From Deltaproteobacteria bacterium (lineage in GTDB: Bacteria; Myxococcota_A; UBA9160; UBA4427): 64,000 bases of DNA. Each line of letters begins with the position of its first letter. Position 1 is the first letter of the stretch. The notes below the pieces were generated by a model. That model saw nothing but the letters and a program-made list of their open reading frames with translations, ran no database searches and was not told where the DNA came from. A program made the translations under genes and the position numbers. The stretch covers positions 1 to 64,000 of the forward strand of contig JAJDAO010000073.1 in assembly GCA_029261835.1 (NCBI GenBank), read 5' to 3'. Of this stretch, positions 19,476 to 28,528 are shown piece after piece.

Positions 19476-20455
19476 ATCATGCCGAGAGCATCCCGTCGCT
19501 GTTGAACTTTCTGGGCGCACCGATCCTGGTGGGCGATCCAGAAGGGCGAGTGATCTACGCCAATCCAGCCTTCGAGCGGGCCTTCTCACTGAAATCCGAA
19601 GATGTCCGTGGCGAACCGCTGGCCGGTGTCTTCGGTGGTGGTGGGCGAGAGGCCATTCTCGGGGCGGTGGCGGAGGTCTGCCGCTGCGGTGAGACGGTGA
19701 ACTTTCGTCTCAAAGAGGCCGACACCGGCTTCCTCGGCCTCGCCTCGCCCATCGAGGCGGAGCGCGACCGCGTCGGTGTCGTGATCCTTCTCACCGAGGA
19801 GCCCGCGGCCGACGAGCGCCTGCTGGCGTATCAGGGCGAAATATCAGAGCCGTTGGACGAGGCCCTTCAGAGCCTGGACGAGATTCTCGAGCAGACGGGT
19901 GGACGTCGTTCCGAGCAGTACCGAAGCCTGGTGGAGCAGGGGATCTCCGCGCTCGAGCGGGCGAGCAAGTGGAGTGAGGAGCTGCACGCCGCTCTCTGCG
20001 GGCGAGGAGACAAGAACTCGCCGTCCGCGTCCCTCGATCCGGTGAAGGTGGTCCATCAAGTCGTGAGCCGCCTGACGGGAGACTTCGAGCGTGCCGGGGT
20101 GGCGTTCCAGCTACTCGCTCCGGCTCAGCTGCCCGCCGCCAGGGGGCACGCAGCCATGCTCGAGACGGCTCTCGTGCGTCTGATGAGACATCGCCTTGCC
20201 CAAGCGAGCGCGGGCGGCTACGTCACGCTCGCAGCCCGTGCTGTCGGGCACGGAGGTACGCAGGCACTGCTCTTCTCCGTGGCGGACCAGCCGATTGCGG
20301 AGCCGGATTCGAGCCCGGTCGAGGAGCACAACGAGCAAGAGCCGCGAGCCGTACGTGCGACCGTGGCGGCCCTTGGGGGCGAGATCTACACGTTCGAAGA
20401 TCCGGCGCTCGGCCGCGTGACTGCCATTCGCCTCGAGCCCGCCCCGGCCTCCTGA
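19472..20455 (+). CDS. PAS-domain protein with degenerate histidine-kinase region
   Basis: 327 residues. A PAS domain (about 10-110; VGDPEGRVIYANPAFERAF) is followed by a helical region in the place of a dimerisation domain (EISEPLDEALQSL) that lacks the phospho-acceptor His. The C-terminal part aligns loosely with a histidine-kinase ATPase fold but shows no N-box Asn or DxG box. It is probably a sensory pseudokinase. It overlaps the TPR gene by four bases and precedes argG by 51 bases with no visible terminator, so the cassette may be read through into argG. Confidence 0.7.
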   Translation: MNHAESIPSLLNFLGAPILVGDPEGRVIYANPAFERAFSLKSEDVRGEPLAGVFGGGGREAILGAVAEVCRCGETVNFRLKEADTGFLGLASPIEAERDRVGVVILLTEEPAADERLLAYQGEISEPLDEALQSLDEILEQTGGRRSEQYRSLVEQGISALERASKWSEELHAALCGRGDKNSPSASLDPVKVVHQVVSRLTGDFERAGVAFQLLAPAQLPAARGHAAMLETALVRLMRHRLAQASAGGYVTLAARAVGHGGTQALLFSVADQPIAEPDSSPVEEHNEQEPRAVRATVAALGGEIYTFEDPALGRVTAIRLEPAPAS

Positions 20456-20506
20456 AAAATCTGGCCAAGCAGTTAGACTGCCGCCTCGATTCGAGGAGGT
20501 CCGGCG

Positions 20507-21721
20507 ATGTCTGGCAAGGGAACGGTGAAGCGCGTCTGTCTGGCGTACAGCGGTGGTCTCGACACCTCTGTGATCCTGCGTTGGCTGATCGAAGAGTACC
20601 GCTGCGAGGTGGTGGCCTACTGCGCCGATATCGGCCAGGAAGAAGAGCTTTCCGGGCTACCCGAGAAGGCCAAGGACAGCGGTGCGGTGGAATGCGTGAT
20701 TACAGACGCGCGCGAGGAATTCGCTCGCGACTACGTCTTTCCGGCCATCATGGGGAGCGCGATCTACGAAGGGGTCTATCTCTTGGGCACGGCGCTCGCA
20801 CGCCCGCTGATCTCGAAGCATCATGTCGAGGTTGCGCGCGAGACCGGCTGCGACGCGGTGTCACACGGCGCCACCGGCAAGGGCAACGATCAGGTGCGTT
20901 TCGAGCTGGCCTTCCGCGCCCTCGCGCCGGAGCTCTCGGTGATCGCCCCTTGGCGAGAGTGGGATCTGCGCTCGCGCTCGGACTGCATGAGCTACGCCGA
21001 GAAGTTTAACATCCCCGTGTCGGCCAGTGCCGAGAAGCCCTATTCGATCGATCGCAACCTGATGCATGTCTCATTCGAAGGGGGCATCCTCGAAGATCCG
21101 TGGCGGGCGCCCGAGCAGGACATGTTCATTCTCACCCAGGCGCTCGAGCTTGCGCCCGACGTACCGCAGGAACTCGTGATTGGCTTCGAGCGCGGCGTGC
21201 CGATCAGCATCGACGGTGAGCGACTCTCTCCGGCGAAGCTGCTGGCGCAGCTCAACCGGATCGCCGGTAGCCACGGCGTGGGTCGCGTCGATCTGGTGGA
21301 GAACCGCTTTGTCGGCCTCAAGTCGCGAGGTGTCTACGAGACGCCAGGAGGCACCGTGCTGCACGCGGCGCATCGCGCCATGGAGTCGATCACGATGGAT
21401 CGAGAGGTCATGCACGAGCGCGATCGCATGGCGCCTCGCTTCGCCGAACTGATCTACAACGGCTTCTGGTTCTCGCCCGAGATCGAGTACATGCGCGCTG
21501 CCATCGACGTTTCCCAGCAGAACGTGACCGGCGAGGTCCGACTTGAGCTCTACAAGGGCAACGTCACCATCTGCGGTCGCCGCTCACCCGTCTCCCTCTA
21601 CTCCGAGAATCTGGTCACCTTCGAAGAGGACCAGGGTGCCTACGACCAGGCCGACGCCACCGGCTTCATTCGGGTGCAGGGCCAGCGTCTTGCGGGGCGG
21701 GGACCCTTTTCGTCAGGCTGA
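20507..21721 (+). CDS. argG: Argininosuccinate synthase
   Basis: Joins citrulline and aspartate with ATP. 404 residues, the usual length. N-terminal PP-loop [37 protein letters not shown] and the C-terminal family segment. The ATG is preceded by GAGGAGG. It follows the pseudokinase gene by 51 bases and converges on the minus-strand ubiB-like gene, overlapping it by nine bases at the 3' ends. argH is not in the window. Confidence 0.97.
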   Translation: MSGKGTVKRVCLAYSGGLDTSVILRWLIEEYRCEVVAYCADIGQEEELSGLPEKAKDSGAVECVITDAREEFARDYVFPAIMGSAIYEGVYLLGTALARPLISKHHVEVARETGCDAVSHGATGKGNDQVRFELAFRALAPELSVIAPWREWDLRSRSDCMSYAEKFNIPVSASAEKPYSIDRNLMHVSFEGGILEDPWRAPEQDMFILTQALELAPDVPQELVIGFERGVPISIDGERLSPAKLLAQLNRIAGSHGVGRVDLVENRFVGLKSRGVYETPGGTVLHAAHRAMESITMDREVMHERDRMAPRFAELIYNGFWFSPEIEYMRAAIDVSQQNVTGEVRLELYKGNVTICGRRSPVSLYSENLVTFEEDQGAYDQADATGFIRVQGQRLAGRGPFSSG

Positions 21722-23221
21722 CGCCTGCCTGCTTCGACCGGGCGCGGGCGAAGCGTCCTCGCTTAGGAATCGCAGCAGATAGGGGAGCGAGATTCTCATC
21801 AGGTCGACCGAGGGGGCGAGGTTCCGGCCGAGACTGAAGAGATAGGACAGCGTCTTGGCGTAGAGGAGCAGGTCGTTCGGCAGCTGCAGCCCCGGCGTTT
21901 CTCGCAGCAATCGCTTGGCCTCCTCCCGCAGCGAGAGGATCTGCGGGCCCGAGAGGCCGAGCGCGTTCGCTGAGCCCGCGTCGGCCGCGATGCGCTCGAA
22001 CATCTCGCTCGTGGCTGCTCGTACGCCCGATTCGGCGCCCGGCGCGATCATCCCCATGGCCCCCATGCCAGCGAGAAAGCCGCCGAGATCGCGCTGCAGG
22101 AGAGCGCAGATTCCCCGGCGTAGCTCGAGGCGCAGATCCGGTGCCAGGCGCCGGCTCAGGCCGAAGTCCACGAAGAGGATGCGAGGGCGCTGGCTGGTCG
22201 GTGTCTCGCGAACGACGAAGAGGTTGCCGGGGTGAGGGTCGGCGTGGAACAGGCCGTCGACAAAGATTTGTTTCGCGTAGGCACGGGCGACGACTTCGAG
22301 CACCGCGGCGGGCTCGACGCCGAGCTCCCGCAGCCCAGCGTGATCACCGATGCTGACGCCTTCGTGGTAGCTCATGCTGAGCACTCGGCTGCTCGAGTGG
22401 GACGGGACAACTCGGGGCACGAGGACCAGTGGGTCGTCGGCCAGATTGGCGGCGATCTCGGCGGCGACGCGCGCCTCGTGCTCGAAATCGAGTTCCTCGG
22501 CCAGCCCACGGGCGAACTCGCCGTAGAGTTGGTCGATGTCGATGCCTCCGCCGCCGCGAACGAACCGCGCCCAGAGCCCGAGTGCGCCGCGCAGTATCGC
22601 CAGATCCGCTCGCAGCGATGCCCGGATCCACGGGTATTGGATCTTGACCGCAACGCTGCTGCCGTCGGCCAGGCGGGCTCTGTGCACCTGCGCGATGGAG
22701 GCGGCTGCGATGGGCACGCGCTCGAAGTGCTCGAATGCTTGGCCCAGCGGACGCTGCAGCTCGCTCTCGACGATTGTCCGGACCTGTTCGAAGTCGACCG
22801 GCGGCACATGATCGAGTAGCGGTGTCAGCGTTTCTCGAAGCGTTTCCGGTACGACGTCGTGGCGCAGCGAAGCGAACTGGCCGGCCTTGACGAAGGCACC
22901 CTTGAGCGCGCCCAGCGTGCCGACCAGTCTCAGAGTCGAGGTCCGCAGTCGCTCTTCTCGCCGACGCGAACGCAACGCGTCGCTCACGAAGAGATCCGCC
23001 ACGGCGCCCACAGTGTGTGCCAGTAGCGCGGCCAGCAGCCAGGCCGTCAGACGTGCCACGGACTCGACCCCGCTGGCGCGGAGTTTGAATCGGAGCCGGG
23101 CACGGACCTCGCCGGGCGATGCTGGCCAGCGAGGCAAGACCCCCCCCGTGGGAGTATCGGAAGACTCGCCGCGGACGAGCGGGCGTGCTTCAGAGGAATT
23201 CGGTGAGATAGGGCGACTCAT
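21713..23221 (-). CDS. ABC1/UbiB-family atypical kinase
   Basis: 502 residues if translated from the ATG at 23221; an upstream in-frame start adds a leader that is unlikely to be coding. Shows the UbiB/ADCK signature: KAGQ motif in FVKAGQFAS, the invariant Lys in [22 protein letters not shown] and DFGLSRR. The family supports ubiquinone or isoprenoid-lipid metabolism through ATPase-like activity at membranes. No other quinone gene is adjacent, so the substrate is unclear. The 3' end overlaps the convergent argG end. Confidence 0.9.
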   Translation of the reverse strand: MSRPISPNSSEARPLVRGESSDTPTGGVLPRWPASPGEVRARLRFKLRASGVESVARLTAWLLAALLAHTVGAVADLFVSDALRSRRREERLRTSTLRLVGTLGALKGAFVKAGQFASLRHDVVPETLRETLTPLLDHVPPVDFEQVRTIVESELQRPLGQAFEHFERVPIAAASIAQVHRARLADGSSVAVKIQYPWIRASLRADLAILRGALGLWARFVRGGGGIDIDQLYGEFARGLAEELDFEHEARVAAEIAANLADDPLVLVPRVVPSHSSSRVLSMSYHEGVSIGDHAGLRELGVEPAAVLEVVARAYAKQIFVDGLFHADPHPGNLFVVRETPTSQRPRILFVDFGLSRRLAPDLRLELRRGICALLQRDLGGFLAGMGAMGMIAPGAESGVRAATSEMFERIAADAGSANALGLSGPQILSLREEAKRLLRETPGLQLPNDLLLYAKTLSYLFSLGRNLAPSVDLMRISLPYLLRFLSEDASPAPGRSRQASA

Positions 23222-23637
23222 GGTCAGGATTGGTGGCCCGCGCTTGAGCGCGGGCCCGCTACCCTCCGGTGCCGTGCGGACGCCTCGCAGCGCGGTGTCC
23301 GATCGCGTCTGGTAGGCATGGTCTGACTTCGTAGAGCATGAACCGGCGCTTGCGGAGGCGTCTCGCCTTGACAATGCGCCGAGCCCTATTCTAGAAGAAA
23401 GGTGCAGAAGCGCTGGGGTGAATCGTCAGGCGCCGCGGATCCACGGCTCGTACCGAGGCAAGGCCGGTGCGGAATGTGGCAAGGTGGGGCGTAGCTCGGG
23501 CCGGGGTTACTTTGCCGCCTCATCCCACGAAGCATCGGAAGAACGCCGCGGCCGCGGGCTGGTCGGCTGGCGGTACAATGCGAGTCGAGTCGGACAGCGA
23601 GTTCGACACTACCCACCACGTGGGGAAGGAGCACAGT
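23222..23637. other. Intergenic region between divergent ubiB-like and DUF1329 genes
   Basis: About 416 bases with no credible gene. It must hold promoters in both directions. The only good core signal seen is TTGACA at 23368 on the plus strand (entered separately). The rest is GC-rich with no strong hairpin noticed. Confidence 0.5.
23368..23396 (+). promoter_or_regulatory. Candidate sigma-70 promoter for the DUF1329 gene
   Basis: Perfect -35 TTGACA at 23368-23373, then a 17-base spacer and CTAGAA at 23391-23396. The -10 element is weak, so the exact placement is uncertain. It would give a leader of about 230 bases before ATG 23638. Confidence 0.4.
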
Positions 23638-24963
23638 ATGGCTGGATCTGGACTGAAGGCGGTCGCCTGTTTTGCCGGTGTTCTTCTGGCAATGTCGGGG
23701 ATCTCAGCGCAGGCGCAGGAAGATGCCGAGGGCATGGCCCCCACCTTCAAAGAAGGCGACATCATTACGTTCGACAAGATCGATGCCATCAAGCCGTTCA
23801 TTCCAGCCGCGTTCTGGAACAACCGCGACTTCTTCTTCTACGAGGGGATGCAGCTCGAGATCGGCCCTTCCTTTCGTGACTACACACCCGCCGATGCCTA
23901 CCGAGCCGCCACTGAGAAGTACCGTGGGCAGCCCCGCATCGGTCCCGATGGAAGTCTCGAGAACTTCACGGCAGGCCAGCCCTTTCCGATGGAGACGATC
24001 GACTGTCAGGGCGACCCCCAGGCGGGCGTCAAGATCATGTGGAACTTCGACTACACCTGGGGTGGTGCCGGCGCGAACGCGAACTTCTACTACTCCTACT
24101 GGGATCGAGGCGAGGAGCTTCCGCTCTACTACGAGGGCAACTCCAAGTCCGTCGTGCTGTCTCACCGGGTCGAGCCGCAATACGAGAAGACTGAGGGCGA
24201 TGTCTTCCGCAACGAAAAGAGAAAGAACGCATTCGGCGTGGATGTGACGGCTCCGTTCGATGCCCGTGGCATCATGCTGATGTCCTACCGCTACAAGTCG
24301 ACCGACAAGGCCCGGAGTGAGGCAAAGAACGACGACACCTGGGTCTACGTGCCGACGCTGCGCCGCGTGCGCCGCATCTCAACGGCGCAGCGTACCGACT
24401 CGATCTCGGGCACCGATTTCACCTTCGACGATCTGCGCAGCTTCAACGGCATCGTTCCCCAGTACGATTGGGAATGCCTGGCCGAACTCGACATGATGGG
24501 GCCCTCGAACACCAAGGTGAAGGGCTATCCCTATGAGAAGGAGCACAACTTCGGTCCCTATGGGCTTTCCTTTGCGGACGACCGCTGGGAGATGCGCAAG
24601 GTCGTGAAGGTCCGGATGACGCCCAAGAACGCCGATCATCCCTATCACCACAAGGACATATACATCGACAAGCAGACCTTGAATGCGCTCTACTCCTTCG
24701 CCTATGACCAGAAGGAAGAGCTCTGGAAGATCATCTGGCACAACAAGCGGTGGAGCGAGGACGATCTGACGGAGGGCTTCTACCCCGGCTGGGAGGGTGT
24801 TGCGGAGCCGCGCAACCTGCGCCTCGTCAGCGACATCATTACGAATGTGCAGACCGGCACGGGGAACCGCATCGAGTTCTGGGACAGCGACGGCACACCC
24901 TTCAAGAGCAAGGGCAAGATTCGCCGCTATATCGACGTTGGGCGTCTGACGAAGGGGCGCTGA
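23638..24963 (+). CDS. Exported DUF1329 family protein
   Basis: 441 residues from ATG 23638, preceded by GGGGAAGGAG; the longer in-frame start is outside the family. A signal peptide with an AQA/QE cleavage site near residue 31 is followed by a mature region typical of DUF1329, with many Tyr/Trp/Asp residues and a repeated Y-x-Y-D pattern. DUF1329 proteins are LolA/LolB-like in fold and are often found with DUF1302, RND-type exporters and Ycf48-like proteins; here only the Ycf48-like neighbour is present. It probably resides in the periplasm or outer membrane and may handle lipids. Biochemical function unknown. Confidence 0.88.
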   Translation: MAGSGLKAVACFAGVLLAMSGISAQAQEDAEGMAPTFKEGDIITFDKIDAIKPFIPAAFWNNRDFFFYEGMQLEIGPSFRDYTPADAYRAATEKYRGQPRIGPDGSLENFTAGQPFPMETIDCQGDPQAGVKIMWNFDYTWGGAGANANFYYSYWDRGEELPLYYEGNSKSVVLSHRVEPQYEKTEGDVFRNEKRKNAFGVDVTAPFDARGIMLMSYRYKSTDKARSEAKNDDTWVYVPTLRRVRRISTAQRTDSISGTDFTFDDLRSFNGIVPQYDWECLAELDMMGPSNTKVKGYPYEKEHNFGPYGLSFADDRWEMRKVVKVRMTPKNADHPYHHKDIYIDKQTLNALYSFAYDQKEELWKIIWHNKRWSEDDLTEGFYPGWEGVAEPRNLRLVSDIITNVQTGTGNRIEFWDSDGTPFKSKGKIRRYIDVGRLTKGR

Positions 24964-25070
24964 TCCGGTTGTCGTAGATTCGCGTGGGGCCGAGCGGCTC
25001 CACGCAGCATCCGGAGGGTCCCCCCGCCCCGGTTCCGCAAGACGACCGGGCTTCCTGGGAAAGTCAATCG

Positions 25071-26561
25071 ATGTTCAAGCTCCGCTCTCTGCTGACAATC
25101 GCGGTCGCACTCTCACTCGCGTCCGTTGCCTGCCACGACATTCATCTGAGCTACGGCCACCGGGAGGGTGAGATCGTACTCTTCGACGATCTCTACTCGA
25201 TCTCCGTGGCGGATCGAGACCACGTAGTGGCGGTCGGCTACTACGGTGCCGTCTACTACACGCACGACGGTGGTGTCAGCTGGAGCCAGGGCAAGACCGA
25301 TACGCTGGCGTCGCTCTACAAGGTTTCGATGGCCGACACGATGAACGGCTGGGCCGTCGGGCAGCGCGGGCTCATCATTCACACCGAGGACGGCGGTGTG
25401 ACGTGGACGCGCCAGGCCAACCTCAAGGAGAGAGAGGGGACGCATCTCTTCGCGGTCACGGCCATAGACAAGAACACAGCCTGGACGATCGGCGAGTGGG
25501 GAACACGCATTCTGACGACCGATGGTGGCAAGACCTGGAACGACCACTCGTTCACGGTGGACGAGCGGCACCCGATGTTCCAGTGGCTCTCGCCCTTTGA
25601 GCAGGAGAAAGTGCGCAAGGGCGAGACCGTCTACGAGGACGTCGGCCTGAACGATGTGAGCTGTCTGCCCGCCCCGAGCACGAAGTGCTGGCTGATCGGC
25701 GAGTTCGGATACATCTTCTACTCGGAGGACCGGGGCGCGACCTGGCTGCGCTCCGCGATCGAGGGCTCCAGTGAGATGGAGCCGGTCCGGCTGGGCTACA
25801 ACGAGATCGAGTTCCCTGCGGCGGATGCCAAGAGGCTGCAGGAGTTCGCCAAGGCTCTCATCGGTGACGCGCACCTGAACGTCGCCATCGAGGCCGTGGC
25901 AAACGAAGATGAGATAAGAGACCTCGGCAAGCAGGAAGATCCCAGCGAACTGTTCGAGGTTCTGGAAGCTCGCTCCCAGGAGGTGCGCACCGTGCTCGAG
26001 GATGCGGGGCTTCCCTCCGAACGCGTGCGAATGCGGAACCAGCCGCCGTGGGACTACGAGGACTACCTCGACGACGACCCGAGGTTCCTGACCCGCTATC
26101 TCGATTCCCGCCGCAATGCCACACCCGGCGTCAGGGTTCGCGTGATCCAGAACCCCATCCTCTTCTCGGTCCGTTTCCGGGACGAGCAGAACGGCTTCAT
26201 CTCCGGGCTCGGTGGCGTGATCCTCCGCTCGAGCGACGGGGGCAGGAGCTGGACCTATCGCAAGACGGATCGCAAGCAAGCGCTCTTCTCGGTGGGCTCG
26301 GTCGAGGGCCGGGCGGTCGCCGTCGGTGAGAAGGGCCTGGTTCGAGTCTCCACCGACGACGGCAACTCGTGGGAGCCGCCGCCGAGCGGAAGCTTCCCGG
26401 TGGTCTACACGTACCTGCGCGACATCGGGTTCGATCCCTCTGGCCAAGTCGGCTTCATCATCGGCCAGACGGGGCAGGTTCTGAGGAGCACGGACGCGGG
26501 CTACGAGTGGAAGCAGGTCCTGCCGACTGAGGCGGATCAGGAGGCCGATCAGGAGGGCTGA
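25071..26561 (+). CDS. Ycf48-like beta-propeller lipoprotein
   Basis: 496 residues from ATG 25071; the frame opens earlier but without signal. An N-terminal hydrophobic stretch ends in ASVAC, so it is possibly a lipoprotein. Repeated sequences of the form T-x-D-G-G-x-S-W or S-x-D-G-G-R-S-W with G-x-x-G-x-I between them are BNR/Ycf48 propeller blades (at least six visible). A less regular, charged insert lies at about residues 240-350. Partner of the DUF1329 gene 107 bases upstream. The family name comes from a photosystem II assembly factor, but in non-phototrophs its role is unknown. Confidence 0.85.
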   Translation: MFKLRSLLTIAVALSLASVACHDIHLSYGHREGEIVLFDDLYSISVADRDHVVAVGYYGAVYYTHDGGVSWSQGKTDTLASLYKVSMADTMNGWAVGQRGLIIHTEDGGVTWTRQANLKEREGTHLFAVTAIDKNTAWTIGEWGTRILTTDGGKTWNDHSFTVDERHPMFQWLSPFEQEKVRKGETVYEDVGLNDVSCLPAPSTKCWLIGEFGYIFYSEDRGATWLRSAIEGSSEMEPVRLGYNEIEFPAADAKRLQEFAKALIGDAHLNVAIEAVANEDEIRDLGKQEDPSELFEVLEARSQEVRTVLEDAGLPSERVRMRNQPPWDYEDYLDDDPRFLTRYLDSRRNATPGVRVRVIQNPILFSVRFRDEQNGFISGLGGVILRSSDGGRSWTYRKTDRKQALFSVGSVEGRAVAVGEKGLVRVSTDDGNSWEPPPSGSFPVVYTYLRDIGFDPSGQVGFIIGQTGQVLRSTDAGYEWKQVLPTEADQEADQEG

Positions 26562-26924
26562 GCGCGCGCCGCCATGGTCTTCGGCCACGGTGCGCGGCGC
26601 GGCCTAGGGAATCCGAGTTGACTGGCTCCCCTGGTGCCGGGAGCCGCGGCGGTCCGCGGGGTGCGGTATGGGCACCCTGTGCAGTCGAGAGGCTCTCCCC
26701 GAAGGGCGGCCTGCGAGATCGCTTCTCAAGCCGGCAAGTCCAGTCGCCGATCCAGTGCAGCAGAGGAGTTTTTGCGATTCCGGGCGCCCAGGCGCTCGGC
26801 GCCGCGTCCCGCCTGGCCCAGCGGCCCTGCGGGATTTCTGGTAAGAGTCTTCGACGGGGACGCAGCGCAGCGGTTCTTCGTTCGGGGGGCAGCGGGCCTC
26901 CCCGTCGTGACGGGTGGTGCGAGA
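26562..26924. other. Intergenic region before the GGDEF gene
   Basis: About 363 bases. The GGDEF frame is open through it (from 26634) but encodes Arg/Ala/Pro-rich sequence without a domain, so I treat it as leader. It holds a hairpin at 26565-26601 and no clear promoter. Confidence 0.45.
26565..26601 (+). terminator. Hairpin directly after the Ycf48-like gene
   Basis: CGCGCCGC pairs with GCGGCGCG, and the inner CCATGG/CCACGG arms extend the stem with one mismatch around TCTTCGG. It starts four bases after the stop codon. No T-run follows, so termination is likely but not certain. Confidence 0.45.
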
Positions 26925-28304
26925 GTGCAGAGTGGACGCATTCTGGTCCTGAATCCCTCGCATGGGACGCGTGAGGCTGTCGAGCGAGCCCTCTTCGCTT
27001 GCGCGGAGACCCGCTTCTGCCACGACCTCGCTGCAGCGCAGGGATTGCTACGCGACGGCGACTTCGATCTGGTGATCGTGGAGCTCTCGGCCGAGCGCGT
27101 TTCCGAGGCTCGCGCCGTGGACGCGATGGCGCGTGACGAGTCGCAGGCCGACTGGCTCTTTCTCGACCAGACCGCCGAGCAGGAGCTGGTCGTCCGCGTT
27201 TGCGATGCCGGTGCTGCCGACTGCCTGGCTCTGCCGCTTGCCGACGCCACGCTCGCTCGTGTGGTCGAGCGCGTGCTGGAGCGCCGCGGGCTGGGTAGTG
27301 AGAATCTTCGGCTCAAGAGCCATATCAGCGTCATGCAGGATTGCCGTCAGCTCGTCCACTGCTTGGAGCCGGGCAAGCTCTACCCGACAGCCCTCGAGCT
27401 GCTGCTCCAGATGACTTCCCGCACGCGGGGCCTGGCGCTATTTCGTCGCGAGCCGCTGCTCCAGAGCGACGCGGTGGCACTTCGCGGCTTCTCGGAGGCC
27501 GAGACCGAGTCTGTCTGCCGAGTCCTGCTCGAGGAGAAAGCCGTGGATCTCGAGATCTTCCAGCAGATCGAGGTCCTCGACCGTGGTGTTCTGCACGACA
27601 GCCTGCGACAGGCTTGCGGTGAGATCGGTCAGCTACTGGTCGTGCCGCTCCGTGGTCGGGAGAACGAGGCCGGCATCGTCTGCCTCTTCGATGAAGGGCG
27701 CCCATTTGCGGCCGACGAGCTCGAGCGTGCCGGCATCGTCGCTGGCGACGCCGCGGCAGCACTCGGGAACGCCGAAACCTATTCGCTCGCCAAAGAACGC
27801 GCCTTCATCGACGATGTCACCGAGGTCTACAACGCGCGCTATCTACTCTCAACCGCCGAGAACGAGATCCAGCGCGCTGAACGATATGGCAATCCCCTCT
27901 CGATCCTGTTCCTGGATCTCGACCGCTTCAAGTTGGTGAACGACCGCTACGGCCACCTCGTGGGGTCCGAAACCCTGCGTCGGCTCAGCAAGCTGCTCGG
28001 GCAGTGCGTGCGCCAGGTCGATACTCTCGCGCGTTATGGTGGTGACGAGTTCACGATCGTACTCGTCGACACCGCTCACGAAGAGGCGTTGTCGATCGCC
28101 GAGCGCATACGCCAGACAATCGAGGGCTTTGTCTTCGAAGTCGGACGCGATGCCCGCCTGAGCCTGACGATCAGTATCGGCGTGTCGACCTGCCCCGAGC
28201 ACGGTGCCTCGCGCGATGTCTTGCTCGACTCGGCCGACAAAGCGATGTATCGCGCGAAATCGGAAGGTCGAAACCGGATCTGCTCCGCGCGCAATCTCGG
28301 GTAG
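26925..28304 (+). CDS. Diguanylate cyclase with pseudo-receiver and GAF domains
   Basis: Makes cyclic di-GMP. The start is uncertain; GTG 26925 begins just before the first domain and gives 459 residues. N-terminal receiver-like fold (about 4-120) has Glu at the phospho-acceptor site (E53 in VIVEL), Asn-Pro instead of the acidic pair and no switch Lys, so it is unlikely to be phosphorylated. A GAF-like domain (about 130-280) follows. The C-terminal GGDEF domain is intact (ARYGGDEF) with an inhibitory RxxD site (RQVD) five residues upstream, so feedback inhibition by the product is expected. It lies just upstream of aspS with no functional link. Confidence 0.88.
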   Translation: MQSGRILVLNPSHGTREAVERALFACAETRFCHDLAAAQGLLRDGDFDLVIVELSAERVSEARAVDAMARDESQADWLFLDQTAEQELVVRVCDAGAADCLALPLADATLARVVERVLERRGLGSENLRLKSHISVMQDCRQLVHCLEPGKLYPTALELLLQMTSRTRGLALFRREPLLQSDAVALRGFSEAETESVCRVLLEEKAVDLEIFQQIEVLDRGVLHDSLRQACGEIGQLLVVPLRGRENEAGIVCLFDEGRPFAADELERAGIVAGDAAAALGNAETYSLAKERAFIDDVTEVYNARYLLSTAENEIQRAERYGNPLSILFLDLDRFKLVNDRYGHLVGSETLRRLSKLLGQCVRQVDTLARYGGDEFTIVLVDTAHEEALSIAERIRQTIEGFVFEVGRDARLSLTISIGVSTCPEHGASRDVLLDSADKAMYRAKSEGRNRICSARNLG

Positions 28305-28368
28305 CCGCTCTCAGCCCCCGCATCTCGCCCCAGCGCGGACCGCTCGATTCGTGGCAGTTGGCGCGAGA

Positions 28369-28397
28369 TTGACATCACGATCGCCGATTGCTATCCA
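28369..28397 (+). promoter_or_regulatory. Sigma-70-type promoter for aspS
   Basis: TTGACA (28369-28374), a 17-base spacer and TATCCA (28392-28397). The following bases are AT-richer than the surroundings. The predicted start is near 28404, about 125 bases before the aspS ATG. Confidence 0.65.
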
Positions 28398-28528
28398 ACT
28401 CTGCGTTTTCACTAGGATTTTTCAAACATAGCGGCAGCCTCGGGCAATCGGAGCTCAGCGTTCCCGCCACGTCGTGGCGGGGCGCGGTGTGCCTCTTGGT
28501 GCCCCGACCGTGGCCAGAGGAAGAAACG

